From Panagrolaimus kolymaensis (taxonomy: Eukaryota > Nematoda > Chromadorea > Rhabditida > Panagrolaimidae), in NCBI GenBank assembly GCA_028622995.1, contig JAJQJQ010000004.1:5084001-5148000 (forward strand): a stretch of 64,000 nucleotides of DNA. Direction: 5' to 3'. The number at the start of each line of letters is the position of its first letter. Position 1 is the stretch's first letter. Under the pieces are notes generated by a model. That model saw nothing but the letters and a program-made list of their open reading frames with translations. It did not search any database and was not told where the DNA came from. The position numbers and the translations under genes were made by a program. Shown in pieces: positions 12,301 to 22,900 of the stretch.

Positions 12301-13373
12301 ATTGGGATTGTATGTATTTGAATGGGTTACTCATGTTTTTGAGGTTAACTTTGTTTTCTTCTTTCCATGACTTTATTTTTTCATCCTCAAAAAAATTATT
12401 GAAGCTTGACAAAATTGATGGTGGATCACAAAAACATTTTTTCTTCTTTTTACGTTATTTTTTGTTTATTTATTTTTCATTTGCTTTACAAAAAAAAACA
12501 TTAATAATAATCATATGAATATTTGATAAACCCTTTTTCATGAAAGCCTCCACATTTTGGGCATTTTTTTTCTGGAAAAAAAACACTACAACTTTCTATC
12601 TTTATTTTATTTTTTGAATAAATGAAAATCTTTTTCTTTTTTAATATTCCATTTTTGTGCTGTTTACTATTTTTCTCTGTCCTTTTTTTGTTGTTGCCTT
12701 TTTTCAATTTCCCCATTATGTCACCACCAGCAGCAAGCAGCATCAGCAGGAATAGAGAGAAAGAGAGGAGAGCTTTAGTCAACTGCGATAATCGCTCTCT
12801 ACTATTTTTTTTTCACCCCTTTTTTTGTCTATTCCCTCTTTTTTTCCATCCATCCATACACTTGAGTCTCTCTCATATAAATATTTTTTTCCATAACTTT
12901 TTATATCAAAAAAACTAACTAACAAAAAAAAAAATATTTTTGGCAACAAACACACGCATATGTGTTTTTTTTTCATTCATGGAAATAAAAAAAACCAGTG
13001 GCGTAATAATCGGTTGCTTGCTTGCTTTGACTTTTTTGGAAAAACTATTAATTCCAAAAACCTTTTTTTGTAAACGCCACTTAACAAATTTTTCTTTCCG
13101 CTATGTTTTTTTTCATAGCTTTTTTTAAAGATTAGCTAACATTTCATTTTTTATTATTTTGTGGTTTCAATGATTTTTTCATCCATGATTGCCCCGCTTT
13201 TTTGACTTTTTTTCTTTTTCTCATTCTTTCATTTCCCAGAAAAAAATATATTTTCAAGGCCAACCAAAACCCAACCACTGACGATGATTATTGGCCTTGA
13301 CGCATATATCTCATTTTCTCTTGAGTGGTTTTTTTTAAAACATGCAAACATTCTTGAAATGTTGACACCCTTT
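6316..13373. other. Gene-poor, homopolymer-rich region
   Basis: About 7 kb without a supportable gene. It is dominated by alternating poly-T/poly-A and pyrimidine tracts, short (AT)n near 9836-9848 and CTTG repeats near 7845-7860. The longer open frames here are composed of Phe/Lys/Leu low complexity, lack splice or codon continuity, and look like shadows of the base composition. It may contain upstream control sequences for unc-76 or unannotated RNA genes, but I see no specific signal. Confidence 0.6.
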
Positions 13374-13377
13374 TTAA

Positions 13378-14443
13378 AGGGACATAGCTATTTCATGCCT
13401 TTTCAAAAATTTCGATACTGGGCACCACCATTTTTCGACGAAATATTTGTTCTAGAAAAACAGACAGTAAACTTTCGCTTCAAGGATCTTCCCAAAGGCG
13501 GAAATTCAAAAATAAAGGGGTTTTTTCATTGATAATATGGAAATTTTGGTGGAATTTTTTTATTGAAACATTAAAAAATATGGTTTTATTTATTATTGAA
13601 GCTTATTTTATCGTTTTTGACAACTTTTACAAGTGTCCTTTGATAAATATATCACAGATAAAGGCGTTGAGATGCATCAACACGCGCACCTTTACTTCAA
13701 AAATTCATAACTCGAGAACAAACAGACGTTTGAAGAATCTCACAACATCGTAGACTAAGTCGATCATGCTGAACATTTCTAGATAGGTATTACATAAAAT
13801 TTTTGCACTTCCTGAGGAGGAGATGATGCATTTTGGAAATAAGGTATACTTTAAGCACTTCAAAAACAGTCATATTCCGCTATTTTTACCTGTTCTTTGG
13901 GTGGAAAAATCAGATTTTTCATGCCTTTTTACCCTAAAATCAATAAAATGTCAAAAATCCTTTAAAAAATAATTAATATCCATGTTAGAAAGTTTGCCAT
14001 TTTTCGACTTTTTTGTTTTTAGCGAAAAGTTAAAAAACCAACCAACCAGTCATTTTCACTTCACAGTGAACTAATAAAAATATATATATCTGATTATTTT
14101 TAGAAGCAATAAAGCTTCAATAATAAATAAAACCATATTTTTTAATGTTTCAATAAAAAAATTCCACCAAAATTTCCATATTATCAATGAAAAAACCCCT
14201 TTATTTTTGAATTTCCGCCTTTGGGAAGATCCTTGAAGCGAAAGTTTACTGTCTGTTTTTCTAGAACAAATATTTCGTCGAAAAATGGTGGTGTGGGGCT
14301 GATAGGAACAGTTGGGGCGGCGCGTGTTTGAATTACCGTGCACTTTCTGTCTTACACGGTAATTCAAACACGCGCCTTACCAAGTGTAACTTTCAGTCCC
14401 CACTATCGAAATTTCAAAAAAGGCATGAAATAGCTATGTCCCT
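13378..14443. mobile_element. TTAA-flanked foldback MITE interrupted by a second element
   Basis: Outer ends are inverted copies of AGGGACATAGCTATTTCATG and are flanked by TTAA on both sides (13374-13377 and 14444-14447), which fits a TTAA target duplication. The parts outside the insertion (13378-13422 and 14294-14443) match, in reverse orientation, the intact 191-bp element at 48651-48841, including its inner inverted repeat with the ACGCGCC/GGCGCGT core. A second foldback element is inserted between 13422 and 14294. There is no transposase frame, so the element is non-autonomous. Confidence 0.85.
13423..14293. mobile_element. Nested foldback element with 182-bp inverted arms
   Basis: The ends are perfect inverse copies (CACCACCATTTTTCG ... 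CGAAAAATGGTGGTG). The arms run 13423-13604 and 14112-14293 and appear identical by eye over 182 bp, enclosing a ~507-bp unique centre. It is flanked by TGGG on both sides (13419-13422 and 14294-14297), while the uninterrupted MITE at 48.7 kb has TGGGG once at this place. That directly shows an insertion with a 4-bp target duplication. No convincing coding sequence lies in the centre. The superfamily is not assigned. Confidence 0.85.
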
Positions 14444-14723
14444 TTAAATTCAATATTTTTGACATTGCTTTAAAAAAAACTCCACAAAGATTTTATGATT
14501 TTTATTTTTAGCTCCATGGTTGCTGCTTTTTTTGAACCATAAATCTTTTAGTTGTTTTTTTTTCCTCATGGTTGTTCTTCAAAAAATTTCATATGACAAA
14601 CAACGCTAATCTCAGACTTATTTTTTTGCTCCTTAAAATGAGTCATAAATTTTATTTTCCCAAAAAGGTTTTGTTAGAAGAACTAATCAATTGTCTAAAT
14701 TCTTAACTTATGTCATTTTTGTA

Positions 14724-14796
14724 GCCTCGGTGGCGCAGTAGGCAGCGCGTCAGTCTCATAATCTGAAGGCCGTGAGTTCGAGCCTCACCCGGGGCA
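14724..14796 (+). tRNA. tRNA-Met (CAT anticodon, elongator type)
   Basis: A 73-nt cloverleaf can be drawn by hand. The acceptor stem pairs GCCTCGG with CCGGGGC, with discriminator A. The D-arm is GCGC around AGTAGGCA, the anticodon loop is CTCATAA with CAT, and the T-arm holds the GTTCGAGCC box. The G1-C72 acceptor pair fits an elongator rather than an initiator tRNA-Met. No intron is present. A TTTTT run at 14801-14805 is a suitable RNA polymerase III terminator. A and B box-like sequences (TGGCGCAGTAGG and GTTCGAGCC) are intact. Confidence 0.95.
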
Positions 14797-15708
14797 ATCG
14801 TTTTTGCCATTTTTTCAATCTATTTACTACATCAAAATAATTTTTTTTTATTCTTATCGTGTTCATGAAGAAAATAAAAAACTTTAACTCCCACTTAACT
14901 CAAAAATGATGCATCGTTTTTTAATGACTCCTCTTTTTTAAAAAAAGCCGACTTTATTTTTTTTTTTGATTCGCAGCTTTTTTATTCTTTGCATGATTAT
15001 ATTATTTTTTTATGAGGAGTCAAATACTTTATTGATAATATTGATTTTATTTTATTTTTTGTTCGTCAAAATCGATGGTTTCATTTTTTCTTATAAGCGA
15101 CGGTTTTTTATGTTTACATTGTTCGTGAATCGGTTTATTTTGTTATCATAAAAAATAATTTTAACGTTTATCATTCATACATAACTTTTTTAAAATGACC
15201 TCAAAATTTTTTAAAGGATTTGGGTGTTGCAAACAAAGCAGCAAAAAAAGCGAATTGCTGCTGCAACAAGTAACTGCTGCTGAAAGCTTATTGACCAAGT
15301 CAAGTGGATTTGCTATTGCTGAATTTTTAAAACATTTTTCATTTTTACAACAATAAAAACTCTTCCTTTCCTTGATCGTGTTATTCCTTTGCACTTTTCA
15401 TAAACTTCGAAGCCACAACAACTGTTGTTTCCAATCGACGACAACTTGCCGCCGCTGCCGCAATCTTTGTTGCTGATTGTCCTTATTTTCCATAGTTGCG
15501 AAGCAGATTTAAAAAAAAATCTTTATTTCCTGAAGAAAAAAAGAATTATTAAAAAAAACTTTTCACAACAAAAACATTTGTTTCCGGTGTCGCCAAAAAA
15601 AAAAAATATATTTCTCTGCATGAAAAGTTGAATTGAATTTATTTTATTGGCAGCTTTTTTTTGTTTGACACAAAAAAAATTATTTAATATTTTTGAAGAA
15701 ATAAATCA
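14797..15708. other. Upstream region of unc-76
   Basis: AT-rich sequence between the tRNA and the unc-76 start. It contains CTGCTG runs near 15250-15290 and GCCGCTGCCGC near 15450. No supportable gene is seen; it is the likely 5' UTR and promoter region of unc-76. Confidence 0.5.
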
Positions 15709-18700
15709 ATGGTTGCAGCTCATCACGACGCAATGGAAGAAAAAGATTTAGCTATACCTGATGTGCCTTTGGCATGTTTTGATGATGAATTTTGTGATGA
15801 TGATTTATTAACTAAGTAAGACTCTTTTGAATTTTATTTTTCAAAGCTTAAAAAATTTGGTTAAAAATTTCTTTTAATTTTTTTTCGTTATTAATTTCAC
15901 GAGAATAGGATTTTATAAATTTCCATTCGCTATAAACTTTACAAACTTTTCTGGAAACATTTTCTCGCCCATCTTTTTCGTATCAAAAAATTACCCATAT
16001 TTTTTTAATTTTCCTTCTTCCAATAACTTTTTCTCCAATTCTTGGTTGCCTAATCCCATATTTTAAAAATTCTCTCTATTTGAAACATATGTTTATTTTA
16101 TTTAGTTGCTTGCCACCAACCAAGAAAATTTTTCAATGGAATAATTAATTATCTTTTCTTATTTTCTTTGCATTAATTTAACGACATCTTTTTTATGTGT
16201 AAACAAACAAACAAAAAAAGAAAGAAACAACATGCAAGAAAAAAAAAATTGTTTGAACTTTTGCTTTTTCGAAACAAAAAAATTCCATGAAAAAAATGCG
16301 ATAAAATTTATAGAGAAAAAAGAAAACACATTAATGAGAATGTTAAAGGGAGTGTCCCATACGATGAGAAAACCCTTACAGCGGGTGTTCCTAGCCCGAA
16401 AGTTTTTTTTCATTGTCTCAAAAGCTTACAAAGAGCTTCAAATTTTTTGTAGCTTTTTGTAGCACTTTGTTTTTTTTTCTCAAAATGCTACAAAAAGCTA
16501 CAAAAATTCGTAGCACTTTGTAAGCTTTTGAGACAAAGAAACTTTCGGGCTAGGAACACCCGTCGTCGTAAAATTATTCTCATCGTCTGGGACACTCCCT
16601 TTAAAAAGTTTTTTTTGTTAATTAAAAAAATGAAAAGAAAATTGCAAAAAATTCAGATAAAGAAAAAATTTTTTGATATTAAAAAATACTATAAAAAGTT
16701 TGTCGCATGCTTATTTTTTTAATCTGTCACTTTATTATTTTGGTTTTCTTAAACTTTTACAATCTTTTTTCCATTTCGAAATCGTCAAACTTTTTCATGT
16801 CCATCAACTACCACAAATTTGTCAGCCAAATGAAAAATGGGAAATCAAAAAAGATGCATTTCCATTCTCTGGCATCATCATCAAATTTTGGCCATCATTT
16901 TTCTTTCTTGCTTGCTTGCTTTTTATTTCTCATCTAAAAATAATAAAAAAAAGCCCGTTACATTGGCTTTTTGGGGGAAGAAGAACAACAATAAAAATGC
17001 CCAATGGCATTTTGATAAGAGCAATGCGACTAAAAAAAGCTCATGCATGCAATTCAGATCCAATTTGTCGTCGTCGTCGGCGTCGTAAACCACCATCTTT
17101 GAGTTTCTTTACTTTGCTTCTGTTATTTTGGCTTTTCCTTTCTTTTTTATTTTAGAATTTTAAATTTCCTTTTAAAATCTCATCTTTTTTTTGAGGGCAA
17201 ATAAAAAAGCGAAAAATAAAAGCTTTTTGCAGAGAGATTATTTTTGTTTTTTTGACTTTCTTAAATTTCACATTTTTATGGCTCCAAAAAAAACAGAATA
17301 AAATGATGCGAGAGACATTGATTTTTCATTTTCTTTGTTTGACAATCTTTTTTCTTTTTTCGTGGGTTTAAAATTGAAAATGGAGCTTTCGCTTTTATGA
17401 ATTGCTTTTAAAATTGAAAAAAAATCTGCTTTACAATTCCGACAATATTTAAAAGTATCCATAAAAAATAATTATGTTCTTCTAACTTTTATTATCTTTT
17501 CTTCTTACACTTATATCCTGAAGATCGAAAAATAAAAAAAATAAACATAGCCATCTGGCAATTTTACTTTTTTCTTTTAATACATTCATTTTAACTCAGG
17601 CTCAAGTTACTCCTAATCTTTTTTTCCCTTTCGTCTACTATTTTCACTTTAAAATAAAACAGACGATAGATAATCTAAAAACTTAAAACTTTTATTCCTT
17701 TGATTTTTTCATTAGTTTAAATTGCAGTGAACAAATTGAAATTCGAGCTGAAAATGCTAAAGTTGTTTTAAATTTATTGCATGAAAGTGAAAGTTCATCA
17801 TCGTCTTCATCAACTTTAGAAGCCGATGCTCGATTATCATCTTCCCTTGAAGATTTAGTTGGATGTTTTGATCAAAAAGTTAATCAAGTTTTAAAGGATT
17901 TGGGTGAAAATACAAATCAAATGGCTCCAGTACAAATTAGAACTCAAGATGAAATTATGTCGGAAAGCCAGTAAGTTTTTTAATTAACTTTAAATTTTTT
18001 AATTAAAAAGACTAACCATGCGTTTCGGAAAAATATTTTGTGGTGAAATTTAACAAATTTATGAAAGTTTTTATCGATGCTTTTTAACCCCATGTTAACC
18101 GCCTGTACTTCGTTAGTTGTAAAATTTTTAAAATTCCTATGCGGCTGTTTACGTGGCAAAACTAACTAACTTTCATTTGATAACCAAATTTTTTATAACA
18201 TTTTTTTTGTGGTGGAATTAATTATCCCAAAAAATTCATATAAATAAATTTTTTTTCAATTACTTTAGAGTATGGTGGACTTTGACAGGAAATTACGGAA
18301 ATTTGCCACCACTTGATTTTTCCAAATCACAAATACGAAAAAATCAAATTGAATCTCTTAATCTTTCTTCTCCCAGAGATGATGCAGAAACCGATGGCGA
18401 TGGTGGCGGACATGATGATGATGGAATAAATAATGATGAAGACGATTTACACCAATCATTTGATTTACATCAACTTATATCACATCAATTAAATTTACAT
18501 GGTGAAAATCCACCCATATCCGCTGATGAAGTCATAAATGAAATCGATGAAATAATGCAAACATGTGATTTAATTCATTCAATGACCACCGATCGAACGG
18601 TGGAATCATCCGTGGATTCAATGTATTCTTCGATGAGATCTCCATTCACATCCACAACTTCACAAAATACTGAATGCGAATATAAAATGAAGCATACCAC

Positions 18701-19277
18701 AGCTGCGTTGAATGTAACTTCGGAAGAACTTTCAACTTTACCCCAATCTAAATTATTAACCCTCATGGCTGAAATGGAACAACTCATTATGGTTTATAAT
18801 GCGGAATTGGTTTCAGAATTAGCACATCGCGATGAAATGATATATGAAAAAGAAGTTAAAAATAAATTTGTTACTTTATTAGTTAAAATTCAAGATCAAC
18901 GTCGAAAATATCAAGGGCAAGGAAAGAAAAAGAAATTATTATCTAAATTGGAAGGCAGTCCTTCGCCTCAATGTATGACAGCTTCCATTCCATTTGATGA
19001 AGATAACACTGTATTAGATGTGCCAACATTAGAATCTATGATAAAAAGTAAGTTTTTTAGAAGAAATTTTTTTTGATATTAAATTTATCTGTGTATTTTT
19101 TTAGTCTTAGATGCCATAAGTGATGATAGCCCACAAGTACCAAATTTATTAACAGATTATATCCTAAATGGTAAGTTTTTTTTCACTTTCATTCAATCCA
19201 ATCAATTTTCTAATCAAAGTTCTTTCTTTTTTTCAGTTGTATGTCCATCAACCGAAACTTCCGTAATAGCTAATTAA
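15709..19277 (+). CDS. unc-76: UNC-76 / FEZ family protein (fasciculation and elongation protein zeta)
   Basis: Kinesin-1 adaptor required for axon outgrowth and fasciculation in the known FEZ/UNC-76 family. Five or more exons: 15709-15815, 17728-17970, 18269-19047, 19105-19170 and 19237-19277, giving 411 residues; phases all match. The N-terminus is acidic (EEKDLAIPD). The SSLEDLVGCFDQKVN and APVQIRTQDEIM stretches, then WWTLTGNYGNLPPLDFSKSQ, match the family's conserved first half. An Asp/Gly/His-rich insert follows (about residues 150-180). The C-terminal part has MYSSMRSPF and the helical region ending YEKEVKNKFVTLLVKIQDQRRK, the kinesin-binding coiled-coil segment of FEZ. The length is close to the 370-400 of known members. 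Intron 1 is unusually long (1.9 kb) and hosts a MITE at 16347-16600, while the others are below 300 nt. Confidence 0.9.
16347..16600. mobile_element. 254-bp TTAA-flanked foldback MITE in unc-76 intron 1
   Basis: Terminal inverted repeats begin AGGGAGTGTCCCA and end TGGGACACTCCCT. TTAA flanks both sides (16343-16346 and 16601-16604). Most of the element folds back on itself, including a long inner arm with AGCCCGAAAG/CTTTCGGGCT and repeated GTAGC-type motifs in the middle. It shares the AGGGA start and TTAA target with the element at 48651-48841 but differs inside, so it is a second family of the same type. No coding capacity. Confidence 0.85.
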
Positions 19278-19771
19278 ATTAAACTTATTATGATTCATTA
19301 AATTTTCTTATTGTTTTCTTACAAAACTCAAAATTCAAAAAGCCAATCAATCAATCTCTGAAAAAAATATTCACACAACTTTATTTTCTTTAAAGTTTTT
19401 TTAAAATTTCAATTCCGGCCGAAAATTTTAATTACCCGTTGTCGTCGCTTTAGTTTTTGTTTTCTTCTTTAAATATTTCTTTTATTGGCATTATTAAAAA
19501 TCAATCAATCTACATAACTTTACTTTAAAAAGCCATGTTTTTTGTTATCAAAAAAAGATTACATAACTTTGCTGCCATTATTTTTTTGTTTGTTTATTTT
19601 TCTTTAGTTCATTGCTTTATTATTCTTTCTTTCATTTTGGGATGGTTTTTGTAAAACAATAACTCTTAAATTAGTAAAGAAAATAAAAACATTCCATAAA
19701 AATTCATAAAACATTTATTCGTATCACACATTTACAAAAATACATACATCACAAAAAATAATATTTCATTG
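19278..19771. other. Convergent 3' region between unc-76 and the next gene
   Basis: T-rich and A-rich stretch with the 3' UTRs of two convergent genes. No gene, RNA or repeat is recognised. Confidence 0.5.
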
Positions 19772-20140
19772 TTATGGAAGATCAAAATTTTCATCATCTG
19801 GAATTGGAACATAATCAAGTAAAGTTTGTCGATGAGCTTCAAGTTCAATATTATATACTTGTCGATTGCTTTTGCATTTTAATTTGATATTTTCAAAAAA
19901 TGTTATTGGACGTCGAATTGCGCTGCATTGACGTTCAGTGGCACGCCAGTTTCGTAAAACTTTTGTAACATATTCATAAAATTCTTGATCAGTTTTAGCC
20001 CATTCTTCAAAACCAACAGGATCTGCATTTCTTTTAGGTTGTTTTCGACGTCCACCACGGCCATGTCCACCAAATCCAACACTTCCACTATTTCGATTAT
20101 GATGTTGAGATTGTTGTTTTTGTTCATTTTGAGATGCCAT
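19772..20140 (-). CDS. Small basic Gly/Arg-rich protein, function unknown
   Basis: Intronless frame of 122 residues. The N-terminal 35 residues are low-complexity: Gln/His/Asn-rich, then a GFGGHGRGGRRK stretch and a KQPKR basic cluster that could bind nucleic acid or act as a nuclear signal (inference). The remainder is a compact, probably helical region with two short tryptophan-containing motifs (FEEWAK and RNWRATERQ) and an acidic end (PDDENFDLP). No signal peptide or membrane segment. Lack of an intron is unusual for this window, but codon use and a sensible start and stop support a real gene. Family not recognised. Confidence 0.6.
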   Translation of the reverse strand: MASQNEQKQQSQHHNRNSGSVGFGGHGRGGRRKQPKRNADPVGFEEWAKTDQEFYEYVTKVLRNWRATERQCSAIRRPITFFENIKLKCKSNRQVYNIELEAHRQTLLDYVPIPDDENFDLP

Positions 20141-20671
20141 ATTTCTTTTTTGAATTCAAGCTAATAAAAATTTGAAAGTTGAGAGTTGAAGGAAGAAAGA
20201 AGAAAAGTTGAATGTCGAAAAAAGTTCGCGAAAGTTGAATGAAGAAGAGTCACTAAAAATGAAATAAAATACAAAGAAATTAGCATAAACCCATTTACGA
20301 ACAAGTTGAAAAATTTCACGCATAAGAGTCAAAGATTTTCATATTCAAAAATTGCTTCAGCTTTGAAATTCCTCCCCAAAACACTTTGTGAGCCAACCTT
20401 CACATTTTTTTTAATAAAAGCAAACTTCCGCTGCATTTGATGGCTTTTTAAAGCAGGTGATTAAACCATTGCTTGAAATTTTAATTTATTTAAAAATTCA
20501 AAATTATGGTAATGAAGCAAAAGTTGACGACAAAAAACTAAACGTGAAAATTACTCACACAAAAAAAGGTAAATAAACTACCGCTAAAAAAAGGTTATAA
20601 AAGCAAATTAAAAAACCATTTTAAATCTCCATTAATTATTTGTAATTTCGTCAAATAAAATAAGCGTTAAA
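20141..20671. other. Divergent promoter region
   Basis: It separates the minus-strand basic protein from the plus-strand ShKT gene. No gene is visible. The two genes are divergently transcribed, so this ~530 bp probably holds both promoters. Confidence 0.5.
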
Positions 20672-21568
20672 ATGCTTTTTGTTTCCGCTATTCTTTGTTT
20701 GAGTCTTTTTACTGTAAGCAGCAATGCACAAAGTTGTTTGACGATGGTTGGCGGTAAGTAGTTACAGTTAGTTATCCATGAAAAATGCAATAACTAAAAC
20801 TCTTTTAGTTTGTGTTGCTGGCGGATGTCCTGATTCAAGTCAATCATGCATTAGTGGAGTTTGTTGCACAACCGATGCAGCACCTGCACCAACTTCAGCA
20901 ACCACAGTTGCAGCTATTTCACAAACTTGTGCAACCATTGTTGGAGGTATTAAAATTTTCCAAGGTAGCTTTTTACAAAATTAATTTTTAGCATGTGTCC
21001 TTGGAGCATGTCCAGGTGCAGGTCAAGCTTGTATGAGTGATGTTTGCTGTATCACAGCTCCAGCAACCACTACACCTGCTCCTACTGTAGCTACTACCAT
21101 TCAAACTACCGCTCCTCCAACAACTGTTTCAACGTAAGCAGTTTTCTAAACTTTCATACTTCAGTGTGTTGCAAATTTCAATGAAGCTAGTTTTTAGATG
21201 TGTTGACAAAGTAGGCTCAAATGGCGTGAGTGATTGTCAAAAAAATGCTTATCTTTGCAATAATTCTGTTTATTATGATCTTATGACTCAACAATGCCCT
21301 AAAACGTGTGGTCGATGTGGAGCAGCAGCTGCATCGCCATCATCAAATGCAACACCAACTCCAGCTTCAAGCACTTGTGTCGATAAACTCAACGCTAATG
21401 GACGCTCAGATTGCACTGCTGATGCTTATTTATGCAACAATCCCGTAAGTACATTACTTGTTTTACTTTTTCCGATCTCAGTCAAAAATTATAACAACGG
21501 AATATATATTTCAGGCATATTACGACCTTATGACCCAACAATGTCCCAAAACATGTGGTCGTTGTTAA
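20672..21568 (+). CDS. Secreted protein with two CC-type modules and two ShK-like (ShKT) domains
   Basis: Five exons, 20672-20753, 20809-20946, 20992-21133, 21198-21444 and 21515-21568, encode 220 residues. A signal peptide covers about residues 1-19 (hydrophobic, ending SSNA). Two repeats follow, each largely one exon, with the spacing C-x-(4-6)-G-x-C-x4-C-x6-C-x4-CC; the pairs are VCVAGGCPD and ACVLGACPG. A Thr/Pro-rich linker then leads to two ShKT domains. Each has the CVDK..G..DC start, AYLCNN, and YYDLMTQQCPKTCGRC end with six cysteines; the second ends the protein. ShKT domains are six-cysteine folds widespread in secreted nematode proteins and enzymes; no toxicity is implied here. Linkers are Ala/Ser/Thr/Pro-rich and likely O-glycosylated. 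Confidence 0.85.
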
Positions 21569-22900
21569 AAAAAATATAACATCCTCCTTTCAAAAAGTTG
21601 ACATTTATGAATAAAAAGATTTATATCTATAGAAAACATTCAAAACAAAAACATAAAAAAATGTAAAACAATAATAAACGTATTACTTCTTTCTTATGGA
21701 AAATGGAAGCACGAAAATCATTGAATCGAAACAAAAACTAAAAAAGCTTCATCGACGTCGCTCAAAGAAAGCTTTGCAGCTTTCGTATAAATTTTTTTTT
21801 CTCAACAACTTTAGTTTTAAAAAATTTTCTGAAAGCTTTGTGTTTATTTTTTTTTATGAAATATTAGCTATGAATTAATTAATTAAACATTTACGGTTTT
21901 ACTTTTAAAAAAATAAAGACCTTTGCCGGAAAAGAATAGCGATAAAAAAAAGAAGCTGTGGTGCTTCTTTTTCTCTTTTTAGTTGAAAGAAAGTTTGTTT
22001 TTGTTTTCTTCATTTCTCTGCATTTCTCGATCAACTTGCTTTTGTGATTGAAACTTGCTCATCCCAAATATTTACCAAATAATATTTTTCATTGAGCAAT
22101 TTAACTAACTTACAGAGTCTTTTACAAGTCTCGGTGAATAATTTTTGGAGAGGTTCTTCGAGGGGTTTCCTCGAAGAACATTATTTTTTTTTTGGAATTT
22201 TTTATTGTCATAAAGGATTATCAAACTTTATAAAAGCGTGGTTCCTGTAGCTAAAATGTTGGCTTGTCTGCATGGGTCACACTTAATAACATTATTGGAG
22301 ATTTATCAACATCTCTTTACACTTTTTATTTTTAAAGGAATTCATTTAACCACAAATTCGTAAGTAAAGACCAAGGTTAATTTAAATTATGTGAGATTTA
22401 CCATCCATGAATGGAAATATCCACTAAGTTTTGCAGTGATCATCTGATAATCGGATCTTAAATATTTCATTGCGATTCATATCATAGATGCGATCGATTA
22501 TCAAAAGCTGATACTAAATATTTTTGTCAAATTAATACCATTTTCATAACCGAATGAAATCTTCGCGATAGTCAATAGTTTTCTTGATTCACAATCTTTG
22601 CACCTTCTTTAGTTTGTTAGATCACATTTTAGAATCTCTTCATTTATAATGTATTGAAAATGTGCCTATCAAAAAATAATACCATGCAGCATTCCGGTAA
22701 TACAAATCCATCAGTTGGTTAATAGAATTTAAAGTTCTCCTCAAACTTTCGTTCTGTTAAAAATTATGGTATAAGAAATGAAAAAATTTTCTGACACATA
22801 GTTTAAAACAAATGCTTTATACAAAAGAAAAAGTACAAAGATATAAAAAAAATAAAACAAAACAAAAAATAACCAAACAACAAATTAAAGCATTAGTAGC
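21569..22900. other. Non-coding stretch with a strong hairpin
   Basis: About 1.3 kb between convergent genes. It contains a perfect 11-bp stem at 22153-22163/22169-22179 (GTTCTTCGAGG with CCTCGAAGAAC), loop GGTTT, followed within a few bases by a run of T. The next ~500 bp (22200-22740) is less homopolymer-rich than its surroundings and has several short self-complementary stretches, but no gene is recognised. Confidence 0.5.

Noticed and set aside
14071..14367. A 98-residue minus frame within the foldback element
   Set aside because: It runs through an inverted arm and the MITE remnant; the same peptide appears from the other arm, so it is repeat sequence rather than a gene.
16159..16722. 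Lys/Phe-rich frames on both strands in unc-76 intron 1
   Set aside because: They overlap the foldback MITE at 16347-16600 and are readings of its inverted arms.
22240..22300. Possible tRNA-like stretch GCGTGGTTCCTGTAGCTAAAATG
   Set aside because: No T-arm or acceptor pairing can be drawn.
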